In this document: positions 9,264 to 20,100 of the stretch, piece after piece
Layout: each line of letters begins with the position of its first letter
Position numbering within the stretch: the first letter of the stretch is position 1
The notes under the pieces: generated by a model
Told to the model about the DNA's origin: nothing
Seen by the model: the letters and a program-made list of their open reading frames with translations, nothing else
The model's database searches: none
Translations under genes and position numbers: made by a program
Assembly (NCBI GenBank): GCA_010692425.1
Contig: JAAHHJ010000001.1
Span: forward strand, 248,001 to 312,000
Direction: 5' to 3'
Length of the DNA: 64,000 bases
Source of the DNA: Symploca sp. SIO3C6
GTDB taxonomy: Bacteria > Cyanobacteriota > Cyanobacteriia > Cyanobacteriales > Coleofasciculaceae

Positions 9264-10940
9264 TCAGTTAACCTTAACGGGCATTTGAATTAGTGGCTTA
9301 CCTGCAAAGGATTCCGGAATCTCTGCTCCCAGCAAATTCAAAATTGTGGGGGCTAAGTCTAGAGAATGACCAGTGGGCAAATCCGGACCATCAGGAATAT
9401 CGGGTCCTTTAGCTAGCAAAAAGCCGTCACAGCGGTGGCTACCGGTGCGATTAAAGGGAACAGGTCCAATGCGTCCGATGTCTGGGCTATCGACAACATC
9501 ACAGGCGTACTTCTCTTGCCACATTACTACCAAGTCAGCATCAGGTAGTTTGGGATCGTTATCGGTTGGTTGTTGGCGGGTGCGGATAATTTCTTTAACC
9601 ATAGGCTCCCCGGTGCGAGCATCTTGCAGGCGGTGGAGTTTAGCTGTCAACTCATCACACACACTGTTGTATTCTTGGGGGGAGACAATTCCTTGAGATT
9701 CCCGCCCTTGGAGATTAAGGCGAATATAGCCTTCTGAAAAGCTAGGCAAGGCAAAGGCTTTCATTTGAGGCCAAAACTTTTGATACCAGAGTGCTGGTTG
9801 ATAGTAAAAGGGTTCTGACTCGGCGATTAACTCAAAGGGGGAGATCAGGTCTAGTTGGGGACGAGGTCCAAAGATTGGCTCTAGGAGATTAAAGATTTTA
9901 GTCGGGAGCTTTTGTCTTAAAAATCCTTTGAGGGGATTAGATTCATACTTAAGGCTCCAAGTCGCACCCAGCCAACCTCTTTTAGCACGCTCACCAATCA
10001 TCAGCGAACCAGGTTGCTTTCCAGGTTTACCTCTAGCAATACCAAATTTACCAGGAAAGTTCCAACGGTAGAGAAATTCAGGTAAAAACAACATGCTAGG
10101 GAGATCCATGACATTAGTTCCCATGCCATGGGCAGCTAGTACGAGGATATTGGCATTTTCCGGAGCTTTGCTTAAAATCTCGCCAATGGCTTGGTCTACA
10201 GCTTCAAAAGTTTCCAGTAGAAAATCTCCCGACGAATAAGCTTTCATGGCTTCGTAGAGGGGATGATCCGCCTGACTCGTGTGCCAGAAATAGTGACCAG
10301 CTGAATGGGTTTCACCGAAAATTGTTAGAAAGAAGTCTAGTGGTTCTCTTTGCAAGAGGTCTTGACAAATGGCAGCGCGACGACTTATTCCTGTTTCCAA
10401 AGCTTGTTGTAGTCCCTTGAGGGCACCTAGATTCTGACAACTGGCAAAATCCTTGTTGAATGCTGGATGTTCACCGTACTTATCGATTACCTCACTCAGG
10501 AGTTGCGCTGGTATTGAATGGCTGGGAGTGAGGGCTGCATGGGCTCCCCAACCTAGAACTTGCAAGCCATTGACCTGCTCAGACAGGGCAGAATGGGGCA
10601 TATCAAAGACCCCTACTCGGTACTCATCTCCCAATAAGGCATAAAAGGGCGGATGTTCGATAAAATCGTATGCCTCAACATCTTCGTTTCCGTAGTTATC
10701 TGGGCAAAACTTCACCGGTGCCCAGTAACCAGTCTGTTGAGGCGAACAACCGGTTAGAAATGTCTCCCAAGGAGTCTCTGCCCGATAGTACTTAAAAGTT
10801 TTCAAGCGTCCGTAGGCACCCTGTTGGCATAAGCGACTCAGGTTCTTGAGATGCCCTTGAGAGATCCACTTCTCAATCAGCGAGGGGTCGGCTGCATCCA
10901 GCCCGATAGCTATTACAGGGTTATTCATAGTCTTTTGCAT
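9264..10940 (-). CDS. Alkaline-phosphatase-superfamily protein, paralog 3
   Basis: AIGLDAADPSLIEKW, ETPWETFLTGC, FGETHSAGHYFW, AAHGMG; collinear with paralogs 1 and 2. First ATG may be 6 codons downstream (MNNPVIAIG). Confidence 0.8.
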   Translation of the reverse strand: MQKTMNNPVIAIGLDAADPSLIEKWISQGHLKNLSRLCQQGAYGRLKTFKYYRAETPWETFLTGCSPQQTGYWAPVKFCPDNYGNEDVEAYDFIEHPPFYALLGDEYRVGVFDMPHSALSEQVNGLQVLGWGAHAALTPSHSIPAQLLSEVIDKYGEHPAFNKDFASCQNLGALKGLQQALETGISRRAAICQDLLQREPLDFFLTIFGETHSAGHYFWHTSQADHPLYEAMKAYSSGDFLLETFEAVDQAIGEILSKAPENANILVLAAHGMGTNVMDLPSMLFLPEFLYRWNFPGKFGIARGKPGKQPGSLMIGERAKRGWLGATWSLKYESNPLKGFLRQKLPTKIFNLLEPIFGPRPQLDLISPFELIAESEPFYYQPALWYQKFWPQMKAFALPSFSEGYIRLNLQGRESQGIVSPQEYNSVCDELTAKLHRLQDARTGEPMVKEIIRTRQQPTDNDPKLPDADLVVMWQEKYACDVVDSPDIGRIGPVPFNRTGSHRCDGFLLAKGPDIPDGPDLPTGHSLDLAPTILNLLGAEIPESFAGKPLIQMPVKVN

Positions 10941-11936
10941 GTGAGGTAGCGCCCATCAAAAATATAAATACCGGAGACTCTCTGCGGCTAAGGTTAAATT
11001 TTAGTCTGACCAGGCAACTGCTAAGCTTGGCGACACTGGTAACTACATTGCTAAGCGTCAACCATAAGCCTCTCTTAAACAATAATCCTCATCTTGGCTG
11101 TATGACAGTGAAGAATCTATAAAGCTCTACAAATCCTTCATGAAGTTTCGGTGAAGTCCCCCATAACTAGCCAATTACTCTATGGGTTGATTTTATAGAT
11201 TTTACAACTTGGTTTATGTATCTTAATATTATTAATATAATATTAACAATACAATGGTGATCAAAATCTTGACAAATGGGAAAAACTCGCTAATCAGCTG
11301 CTATGCCTAGCTTTTAGGGTGAAGCTGAGACTGCCATAAATAGTAGTTACTAACTGAGCTTGCAGTTCAAAATCTGTCCCGTTGCCCAACTTTCCTGGAA
11401 GGGGTTCCTCTGATTCGTTGTAAAATGCAAAGAATGTAAAAAATATACAGTTGTACCAGGCAACTCTCCCGTAGTGGTATTCGTGATATTGCTGCTATAG
11501 AGTCAAAAGGTGCATTGCCAATCAGACTGCTATTGGCAAAAAGGCACTTTCAGGTTTCACAAGGATCGTGATTTACCCCGAGGCTAAATCTTGTTTCCTT
11601 GTGATTATTCTGACTCCAGTTTATTAAATTTGCCAAAAAAGTTCTTTAAAGATTTCATGAAGCTACCTAAAAAAACTAGCGACGAACACAAAGATTGTGT
11701 AAATATTTTCTTGGTAGAGATTTTTACTTAATTTGTTTATGTAAAGCGCTCAAAGATTCTTTATAGCAATCATTACGCGAATAAATTAGGTCAATCTTAG
11801 TTAAAAACACCAAAGTTTGATGTGCCAAATTTAAGGTCGCAATAACTAGAGATAGTCTACTCACCAAATATTCTTCGAGCATAGAATTGCCAAGGATGAA
11901 TCAAAGTTAATTTTATTATGGGCAGGGGGAATAGTA

Positions 11937-12722
11937 ATGAAAAAGGTTAATATCTTAAATATAAACATCGACAATATGTTAAAGTCGGAGGTTCTCAAGC
12001 GTCTCAAATATGGTGTCGTCTTTACCCCCAATGTCGATCACTTAGTCAAACTACAAAAAGATACAGAGTTCTTTAGAGCTTACGAAGCTGCTGACTATAT
12101 ATTGTGCGATAGCAAGATAGTTTACTATATCTCTAGATTTTTAGGTACGCCGATCAAAGCCAAAATTTCTGGTTCTGATTTTTTCCCAGCCTTCTACACA
12201 TACCACAAAAATAATCAAGATATTAAAATTTTCCTCTTAGGGGCAAGACCAGGAGTTGCCCAAAAAGCCCAGGAAATAATCAATGACAGGATTGGTAGGC
12301 AAATAGTTGTTGGTTCTTATTCCCCTTCCTTTGGTTTTGAGAAAAACGAAGCAGAATGCTCAGAAATTATTAACCTGATTAACAATTCAGAGGCAACAGT
12401 ATTAGCAGTAGGGGTTGGGGCTCCTAAACAAGAAAAGTGGATATGTAAATACAAGAGTAAGTTACCCCAGATCAAGATATTTATGGCAATAGGTGCAACT
12501 ATTGATTTTGAGGCAGGTAACATCAACAGGGCACCAAAATGGGTGAGTGAGGTAGGGATGGAATGGTTATATCGGCTTTTATCGGAACCGCAAAGGCTGT
12601 GGAAGAGATATCTGGTGGATGATCCTCTCTTCTTCTGGTTAATTTTAAAACAAAAGTTAAAACTATATAAGTTTTCAGCTACTAAAGTTAATCCGAGTTT
12701 ACAGCAACTCACTGAGCGTTAA
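11937..12722 (+). CDS. WecG/TagA/CpsF family glycosyltransferase
   Basis: FTPNVDHLVKLQKD, ADYILCDSKIVYYISRFLGTPIKAKISGSDF, FLLGARPGVAQKA, VGVGAPKQEKWI, RAPKWVSEVGMEWLYRLLSEPQRLWKRYL. Confidence 0.92.
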   Translation: MKKVNILNINIDNMLKSEVLKRLKYGVVFTPNVDHLVKLQKDTEFFRAYEAADYILCDSKIVYYISRFLGTPIKAKISGSDFFPAFYTYHKNNQDIKIFLLGARPGVAQKAQEIINDRIGRQIVVGSYSPSFGFEKNEAECSEIINLINNSEATVLAVGVGAPKQEKWICKYKSKLPQIKIFMAIGATIDFEAGNINRAPKWVSEVGMEWLYRLLSEPQRLWKRYLVDDPLFFWLILKQKLKLYKFSATKVNPSLQQLTER

Positions 12723-12784
12723 AAATTTTATGCTTCTTTTATAAACTGCTTAGCTTGTCTGGCAAGAAGCCCCAAGAAAAGTAC

Positions 12785-12845
12785 CCGGAGGGTCAGCATG
12801 AGACGGGGGGTTTGCCCCTCTTCTGTCACTCTCCGGTTTTTTTTA
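12785..12845 (+). terminator. Putative intrinsic terminator downstream of the WecG/TagA gene
   Basis: CCGGAG at 12785-12790 pairs with CTCCGG at 12831-12836, followed by a run of T (tttttttt). Confidence 0.6.
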
Positions 12846-13059
12846 TTATTAATAATTTCTATAATTTTTGGAGGTCGCTCTTGTGGCTTATCAGAAGAAT
12901 AGATATCGTTTCTCACAGTTGTGATGTACACCTTAAATTTAAAACCCATTACTGTTGAATAATAAGAAAAATTAACCTGTACATCATGAGTATGAGAACC
13001 ACTATATAAGAGCCATAGAAAAATTGATTGTAAAATAGTAATTTATTTATAAGCGTAAA

Positions 13060-14415
13060 ATGAATCAAACTAAATCTGAATCTCGTTGGGGTTATGACAA
13101 CGGTTTTTTATGTACATGTGGGATTATCGTTGTGGATATAGTTGGTTCTAGCCAATTGAAAGGTCGAGATCAAGATCAGAACCAAACTAAAATTAACCTA
13201 GAGAATTTAATTACACATTGTGGAAGACTTATAGACGGTAAATTAAAGTGGAATGGTGATGGAGGAGAAATTTTTGTCCCTGGATTGTCAACTATAGAAT
13301 ATGACCATCTAGTATCGCTTACCATTCAAATAAAATATGCTCTGAATGGTTTTAACAATGATCCGGTAATGGGTAATTTATTAGAATCAGACATTAGTTG
13401 TCGAATTTCCTGCCATACAGGCTTAGTTTCTTTCAATGAAAATCCTAAGCAAATCCAAGGTGATTGTCTTAATTGGTTCCTAAAAAATGAACGAGAGCTA
13501 GGAAAAAGTGGAATAATTACGATCACACAAGAGGTACAAAAACAACTTTCTGCACGTTTACAAAATATGTTTATAGAAGAGAAAATAAAGATAAAAAACT
13601 CTTCAACTGCTCAACAAGAGGAGTATTCTATATATCGTTTTAACCTCCAGGCACATCCTAATCACAATAAACGCTATTGCTTGGCACACAGTGATTTTAA
13701 AAAAAAGTATAAAGAAGCTTTTGAAACATATCCAATTGTTAATGATCTGCATTCCAAGTTGTTTTATATATTTTTAAATGTCAATGGACCAAACTTTTAT
13801 CGATGTAAGAAAAAAATCGAAAATTATTTCAACGGTGAAGTCCATAATAATCAAGATGAAGATATTAGTCTTATGTATCTTTTAGGCAGTTCCGAGATTT
13901 TAGTTAAATTCCATTCCACTTATGAAAGAGCCATCGAGATAGAACGCAGAATTCAAAAAGAATTAGAAGGTTATCTCCCATTCCCTACGAATGAACTATT
14001 AGATGAACCAAGTATCATAAGGATCGATATCCAGAAAGAATATATTCGTGACGATAAATATACTAACTATAATGAAGGTTCCCTAAAACCTAATACAAAT
14101 AGTATTGATCTGGACGAAAATTTGAGAAGCATTAAAGCAATTATTAAGCTAGATTCCGGTGAAAGAAAATTCAATGATAAAACAATAAACACTCTCAAAG
14201 ATGATGCGATAGAATACGTTGATATCATTGAGAAATTTTCAATTTCTCACGATAGGACAAAGATAATAATAGAAATTTATATTCCTTGTGGTCTCTTTTC
14301 AGGGCTAAATGATATCTCAAAAAAACTAGAATCGAGACTTGGAGGAATGTTACGTAAGGATACTTATATTGCTTATCAAGCTCAGTATTGGTCAATCAAA
14401 ACCCTTAATCAATAG
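13060..14415 (+). CDS. Class III nucleotide cyclase-like protein (Pycsar PycC-like candidate) with C-terminal extra domain
   Basis: IIVVDIVGSSQL (metal Asp 1), LKWNGDGGEIF (metal Asp 2), ISCRISCHTG, GDCLNWFLKNERELGKSGIITITQEV; C-terminal ~220 aa unassigned. Confidence 0.65.
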   Translation: MNQTKSESRWGYDNGFLCTCGIIVVDIVGSSQLKGRDQDQNQTKINLENLITHCGRLIDGKLKWNGDGGEIFVPGLSTIEYDHLVSLTIQIKYALNGFNNDPVMGNLLESDISCRISCHTGLVSFNENPKQIQGDCLNWFLKNERELGKSGIITITQEVQKQLSARLQNMFIEEKIKIKNSSTAQQEEYSIYRFNLQAHPNHNKRYCLAHSDFKKKYKEAFETYPIVNDLHSKLFYIFLNVNGPNFYRCKKKIENYFNGEVHNNQDEDISLMYLLGSSEILVKFHSTYERAIEIERRIQKELEGYLPFPTNELLDEPSIIRIDIQKEYIRDDKYTNYNEGSLKPNTNSIDLDENLRSIKAIIKLDSGERKFNDKTINTLKDDAIEYVDIIEKFSISHDRTKIIIEIYIPCGLFSGLNDISKKLESRLGGMLRKDTYIAYQAQYWSIKTLNQ

Positions 14416-14451
14416 ACATTATTGAGGCAGTTTTTAAGCAGAGAAAACAAA

Positions 14452-15240
14452 ATGATTATTTCTAATAAATTTACCCATAATGCCAATGTGTTCTCATCTC
14501 TAGATAGTAGAAATTTTGCCACGATTAATCTAGAGCCAAAAAAATTTGTATCCCCCTATTTAAGAAATGAAAATAATCAACATGATTTTCGATTGAGTAT
14601 TCTGTTTCTAGTCTTAAGTGGTTCATTACATACACCATTGGGAAAGTTGTCACAGGGAACTATGGCTATTTTTTCCAGTGCAGATAATATAATGGCTAGT
14701 CAAGAAGGGTGTCTTGTCAGTATATTAATTTGGAAGACAAATAATTGGACTATCTGTAATGAGCTATTATGGTTATCTTCTCAGAGTAAGTGGTACAAAA
14801 AGTATGAAGCATGGGTCGGCAAGCTAAACTTTAATGGAAAAAACCCCAATCCCCTATCTCCTTGGACTGCTTATATGGTTGAATTACAACCCTTTAACGG
14901 AGAAGTAAGTCTACATCTGCATCAAGAACTTAACAACCTCATTTTTATTCAGGGGCAGCCCAATGTTAACAGCGGTTACTTCATCATCGAAGAAAATTTA
15001 AAATACCTTGCATTACCATTAAAAGCAGGAGATATCATTTTGGTCAAACCAGGAGTAAAGCATAATTTAGTATCTTCAAATACTAAACACAACTTAAAGT
15101 TTTTTGTTTTTAATAATTCTCAATCAGATTATCAACAAGAAGAAAGTTCAGATTATCATCTTATGAAAAAAGTTCCGTGGAGTGCCGTTGACATTCAAGT
15201 ACGTTTTAATTTAAACCCAATACTTATCAATGTAGGCTGA
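14452..15240 (+). CDS. Cupin-type protein, probable bicupin
   Basis: Second cupin motif VSLHLHQELNNLIFIQG...LPLKAGDIILVKPGVKHNLVS; start chosen at ATG 14452 (internal Met of the 14422 ORF) behind a purine-rich RBS. Confidence 0.6.
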   Translation: MIISNKFTHNANVFSSLDSRNFATINLEPKKFVSPYLRNENNQHDFRLSILFLVLSGSLHTPLGKLSQGTMAIFSSADNIMASQEGCLVSILIWKTNNWTICNELLWLSSQSKWYKKYEAWVGKLNFNGKNPNPLSPWTAYMVELQPFNGEVSLHLHQELNNLIFIQGQPNVNSGYFIIEENLKYLALPLKAGDIILVKPGVKHNLVSSNTKHNLKFFVFNNSQSDYQQEESSDYHLMKKVPWSAVDIQVRFNLNPILINVG

Positions 15241-15249
15241 TTTACCACA

Positions 15250-16116
15250 ATGTTTGACGCTTCTCCTCTTTCTTGGCATAATGGAAAAATCGTTCCGCGT
15301 GAGCAAGCTGCACCGTCAGTCGCCAGTCATTCTCTTCACCTTGGGATTGGTGTTTTTGATGGAATGATGGCTTATTGGAATAGGGATCATTATTACATCC
15401 ATCAAATCAAAGAGCATCTCTATCGTTTCCAACAGGGTGCTCAAAAAATGGGGCTTAACCTACCTTGGACAATTGATGAACTTAGATCAGGAATTCAATC
15501 ACTTTTAGAAGAGATCCCTCAGAAAGACTACTATATTCGACCGATTGTATATCGCTCCGTTCCTCAAATTAATGTTACAGGCAGTGATGATATGCCGATT
15601 GATGTAGCAATTTTCGGGGTGACCGCGCCGCGTAATATAGATAAAGCTTTAATTTGCCATATTTCACCTTATGAACGGGTATCAAGTTTAGCCATTCCAG
15701 TTTCGTGGAAAATCTGCGGAACCTATGTTAATAGTTACTTAGTGAGACGTGCTGCAGAAGCTAAAGGATTTGATGACGGTATCATGCTTGACCGACAAGG
15801 TAGAATAGCTGAAGCTTCGGCAGCAAACCTCTTTCTATTACAAGGAAATACCTTAGTCACCCCTCAACTAACTCCAGATATTTTTCCAGGTATTACCCGA
15901 TTGACCTTGTTAAGTTTAGCTAGATCTCTAGGTATTGAAATAATTGAAAGACACATTTTTCCAACTGAACTTTCGGATTTTGATGGAGCTTTTCTCGCCT
16001 CTACGTTGATGGAATTAAAAGCGTTGACAAAGATCGAAGATAATAAATATCTAACCTCAGAACACTCATTATTTTGTAATTTATTAAAAGAATTTCGGGA
16101 GATTACACATCAATAA
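15250..16116 (+). CDS. PLP-dependent class IV aminotransferase (IlvE/D-amino-acid aminotransferase-like)
   Basis: SLHLGIGVFDGMMAYW, SWKICGTYVNSYLVRRAAEAKGFDDGIMLDRQGRIAEASAANLFLL (catalytic Lys and NlF region), FPGITRLTLLSLA. Confidence 0.88.
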   Translation: MFDASPLSWHNGKIVPREQAAPSVASHSLHLGIGVFDGMMAYWNRDHYYIHQIKEHLYRFQQGAQKMGLNLPWTIDELRSGIQSLLEEIPQKDYYIRPIVYRSVPQINVTGSDDMPIDVAIFGVTAPRNIDKALICHISPYERVSSLAIPVSWKICGTYVNSYLVRRAAEAKGFDDGIMLDRQGRIAEASAANLFLLQGNTLVTPQLTPDIFPGITRLTLLSLARSLGIEIIERHIFPTELSDFDGAFLASTLMELKALTKIEDNKYLTSEHSLFCNLLKEFREITHQ

Positions 16117-16255
16117 CTAGAAAAATATACGCTCAAACAAATTCTTTAAAACTCTTGACATCATTAAAGAAAAAGAGAAGGAAGAAAACTAAATAATTTA
16201 TTTTTTGTCTTCTGAATCTTCCTATGATGTTTTCAAAATTCCAAAGGAGCTTTAA

Positions 16256-16729
16256 ATGCCTGAAGACTTAGAACATGCTTGGAAAATCAAGGAATATATT
16301 TTTCAGAACATACATTTTTCGGACTCTAAAGCAGGTACGATTGTTGCTATTTCTACACTAAACTTGACACTTTTGGCATTCCTACCAAATAATTTATCTC
16401 AAGAATCAGCTGTCAAAGTAGCTATATCAAGTGTACCTTTATTCTTAAGTATTGTTTGCGCTATTTTCAGTGTATTACCACGAGTAGATATTAAACCACT
16501 CGGTCGGACAGTTTTTTGGGGAAACATTCAACAATATAGCACATTTGCAAAATACCACAATGAGTTTATTTCAAAAAATACAAACAAATTAGAACAAGTC
16601 TTAGAACAAGTTTACTGCCTTGCTAAAATAGCTCAAAAAAAATATAGTATGGTTTCTTGGGCACTTAGATTCCAAGTCATTGGTTTGGTTGTTTTTTGGT
16701 TTGTGGTTTTTAGCATACGTATTTATTAA
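16256..16729 (+). CDS. Small multi-TM protein resembling the Pycsar effector (DUF5706-type) family
   Basis: IFQNIHFSDSKAGTIVAISTLNLTLLAFL matches the (A/S)DxKAG-TM signature; second TM AVKVAISSVPLFLSIVCAIFSVLP, C-terminal TM ALRFQVIGLVVFWFVVFSIRI. Confidence 0.65.
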   Translation: MPEDLEHAWKIKEYIFQNIHFSDSKAGTIVAISTLNLTLLAFLPNNLSQESAVKVAISSVPLFLSIVCAIFSVLPRVDIKPLGRTVFWGNIQQYSTFAKYHNEFISKNTNKLEQVLEQVYCLAKIAQKKYSMVSWALRFQVIGLVVFWFVVFSIRIY

Positions 16730-17114
16730 GACATGGGTTTAATGTAAGCAGATTAGATAATAACTAACTAACTTACCTTTTTGAATCCATCACTAAATCA
16801 TAACTTCCTATGGAATTTATTTTCTGAGGCAACGGAGTGCAGATGTTGATCACTGAAGGTGGCGCTTTTGTTTTTCGGCTGCTTTCGATGTTTCCGTATT
16901 CTTTATTTCCTTAAACACTCGTCATCTAGTTATCGTTTAAAATGTAGTAAATTGTAGAGTATTAAGATATACGCTAGACTTGGGCATCAGCTTGAGGATG
17001 ATTGCCTATGGACAAGTAAGGAGTCTACTCCCTTGGTTGAAGCTCCGAAGAAAACATCAAGACTGCTAACTTTTAACAGTTTTGAATATTTGAATAGGTT
17101 TTTCGTAGCAGGCA

Positions 17115-20100
17115 GTGGCAATAAAGCTTGTGTTTGGTCGAACCCGTGCCAAAATTGTCTTATTTTTAAGCACTCTCTTGATAAGTGTGTTTATATTTGC
17201 GCATTTCCATAGGGCTTTGAGTTCATTACAGTCGCCTGCAACTGCTAAAGATACATCTATAGAGATTGTCAAAGGATGGCAATATCGGTGGGGTGACTTT
17301 TCTGTGGAGGGGGCAGATGCTCCCGCTTGCCAAGAAAATGAGATTTCCAACTCTTGCTGGCAGCAGTTTCAGTTTCCCAGCAGGTTACGAAAGCCCGAAG
17401 ATGAACAAATTGTTTGGTTACGTGTCCCTTTACCAACAGGTCAATGGAAATCTCCAGCGCTTTATCTGAGGGGAGTACCTTACATCATCGGAGCCTATCT
17501 TAACCAACGACTAGTCTATACAGAATTTTCTCTAAATTCATCAGGTAAAGCTAATTTTGAAAGTTATCAATGGCCGATTATTCCTTTAGGCTCAGATTTT
17601 CAGGGTGAAATTCTGTTGTTTAGAGTTTATGTTGGTGACTATCCTTCTATTTATATCGGTTTGTTTGATCGAGTTACCATTGGCTCACAAATAGCTTTGA
17701 TCAAAAGATCATTTGAACAGGAAATTGATGCAGTATTTGGTTTTTTAGTTACCTGTCTGGGCTTAAGTGCAATCTTTTTATCTTTAATTAGAAAGGAAAC
17801 AAAGTCATATTTTCGTTTCGGCTTATTTGCTCTTAGCATCGGTCTTTATATTATCAGTGACTCTGATTTGATTACTTTATTTTTGAATAGATTAATAATT
17901 TTAGGATACCTAGAATATATATCTTTTTATTTAATACCAATTAGCACTTGCCTTCTATTTGAAGAAATATTTGGAGTTGGATACAAGTCAATTATTCGGT
18001 ATTTATGGAAAATTAATTTAGTTTATGCAATTATAGGTTTGCTGTTATTTGCCACCCAAACAGATACTTGGATTTCAGATATATATCTTGATCAATTGTT
18101 ACTATTAGTAACAGCCTTAATTTTATTAATAAATTCTATCCAAATGTCGATGACCGGCAATTGGGAAGCCAAGTTATTTACCTCAGGGTTTATTATTTTA
18201 GCTTTGTCTGCTGTTCACGATACTTTAGTTTATATTCTAAAACCTTTATATTGGTATCATAAAATTCACCCTTGGGGAACATTTGTTTTTATCCTCTTAG
18301 TGGGATTAATTTTTGAATACAGATTCAACCAAGCACGCCGTCGTCTTCAAGATTATGCTAGAGAGTTAGAAGTAAAAAATTATGATTTGCAGGAGATGGA
18401 TAAGCTCAAAGATGAGTTTTTAGCTAATACTTCCCATGAACTAAAAACCCCTCTCAATGGTATTATTGGCATCGCTGAATCACTAATTGACGGTGCAACT
18501 GGTAAGTTATCTCAGCAAACTATATCTAACCTCTATCTAATTGTATCCAGTGGTCAAAGACTAAACCAACTAGTAAATGATTTGCTCGATTTTTCTCAGC
18601 TAAAGCATAAAAAACTACAGCTAACAACTAAAGCCGTGGGGATGAGGGAAATTACCAATGTTGTTTTAACACTTTGCCAACCACTTGTGGGTAGTAAACC
18701 TTTACAGCTAATTAATAAAATTGGACGTGAGCTTCCCCCTGTAGATGCAGACGAAAACCGAGTACAACAAATTCTTTACAATTTAGTCGGCAATGCCATT
18801 AAGTTTACTGCTAGTGGTACGATTGAAGTCTCTGCAATAATTAGAGATGCTTCTTTAGCTAACTCAACTTCTCCGTCCTCCCCAAATCAGGAAGTTAGCG
18901 GGAAAGGCAAGACCCAACTTTTGCCTATTGGCTCACAATATCTAGAAGTCACTGTAGCTGATACAGGTATTGGTATTGAGGCAGATAAATTAGAGCGAAT
19001 TTTTCAATCTTTTGAACAAGCTGATGGCTCGATTTCTAGAGAATATGGTGGTGCAGGACTTGGTTTAGCAGTAACCAAGCAACTAGTAAAGCTACATGGA
19101 GGTGATATTCACGCCGAATCTACCCCAGGAATGGGTTCACGTTTCATTTTTACCTTGCCTTTATCGGCAGGGAAGGTCGAGAAGAGACTTTCAGAAACAG
19201 TTTCTAAAATTAGCAAGTTTTCGGCAATGGCGACAACCCAGAAGCAATTATTACTAGATGGGGTTGCCTCAGCGCCTACTGAAGGGGCTTTTAAAATCAT
19301 GCTTGTGGATGATGAATTAGTAAATCTTCAGGTTCTAATTAACCATCTTTCACTACAAAATTACGCTATCACTCAAGCTGCCAATGGGATTGAAGCCTTA
19401 GAAATTATTCAGCATGGTTTCCAACCAGACTTAATTTTGCTGGATATCATGATGCCGAAAATGACAGGTTATGAACTCTGTAAGAAGATTCGTGAACAGT
19501 TCCCTGCTAATGAATTGCCAGTGGTACTATTGACAGCCAAAAATCAGGTGTCAGATCTGGTAGAAGGTTTTGGGGTAGGGGCAAATGACTATCTAAGTAA
19601 ACCCGTATCCAAACACGAGTTACTAGCACGCATTAAAACTCATCTTCGTTTAGCTAAAATTAATGCTGCCTATGGTCGTTTTGTCCCTCACGAATTCCTG
19701 AATTTCTTAGATAGAGAAAGTATTGTTGATGTGCAATTAGGCGATCAGGTACTTAAAGAGATGACGGTTCTGTTTGCTGATATTCGCTCCTTTACTACTC
19801 TCTCAGAGCAGATGTCACCAAAAGAAAATTTTGATTTTCTCAATGCCTACTTGAGCCGAGTAAGTCCAGTTATTCGTAATCATCATGGCTTTATTGATAA
19901 ATATATCGGTGATGCAATTATGGCACTGTTTCCTCAAAGCGCTGACGATGCTTTACAGGCGGGAATTGATATGCAAAAGCAAGTATCACTCTTTAATTCC
20001 TATCGGCAACAGAGGGGCAAAGAACCTATTGCTATTGGCATTGGCATGCATACAGGTAGCTTGATTCTCGGTACCGTTGGAGAGTCCCAACGTATGGAAA

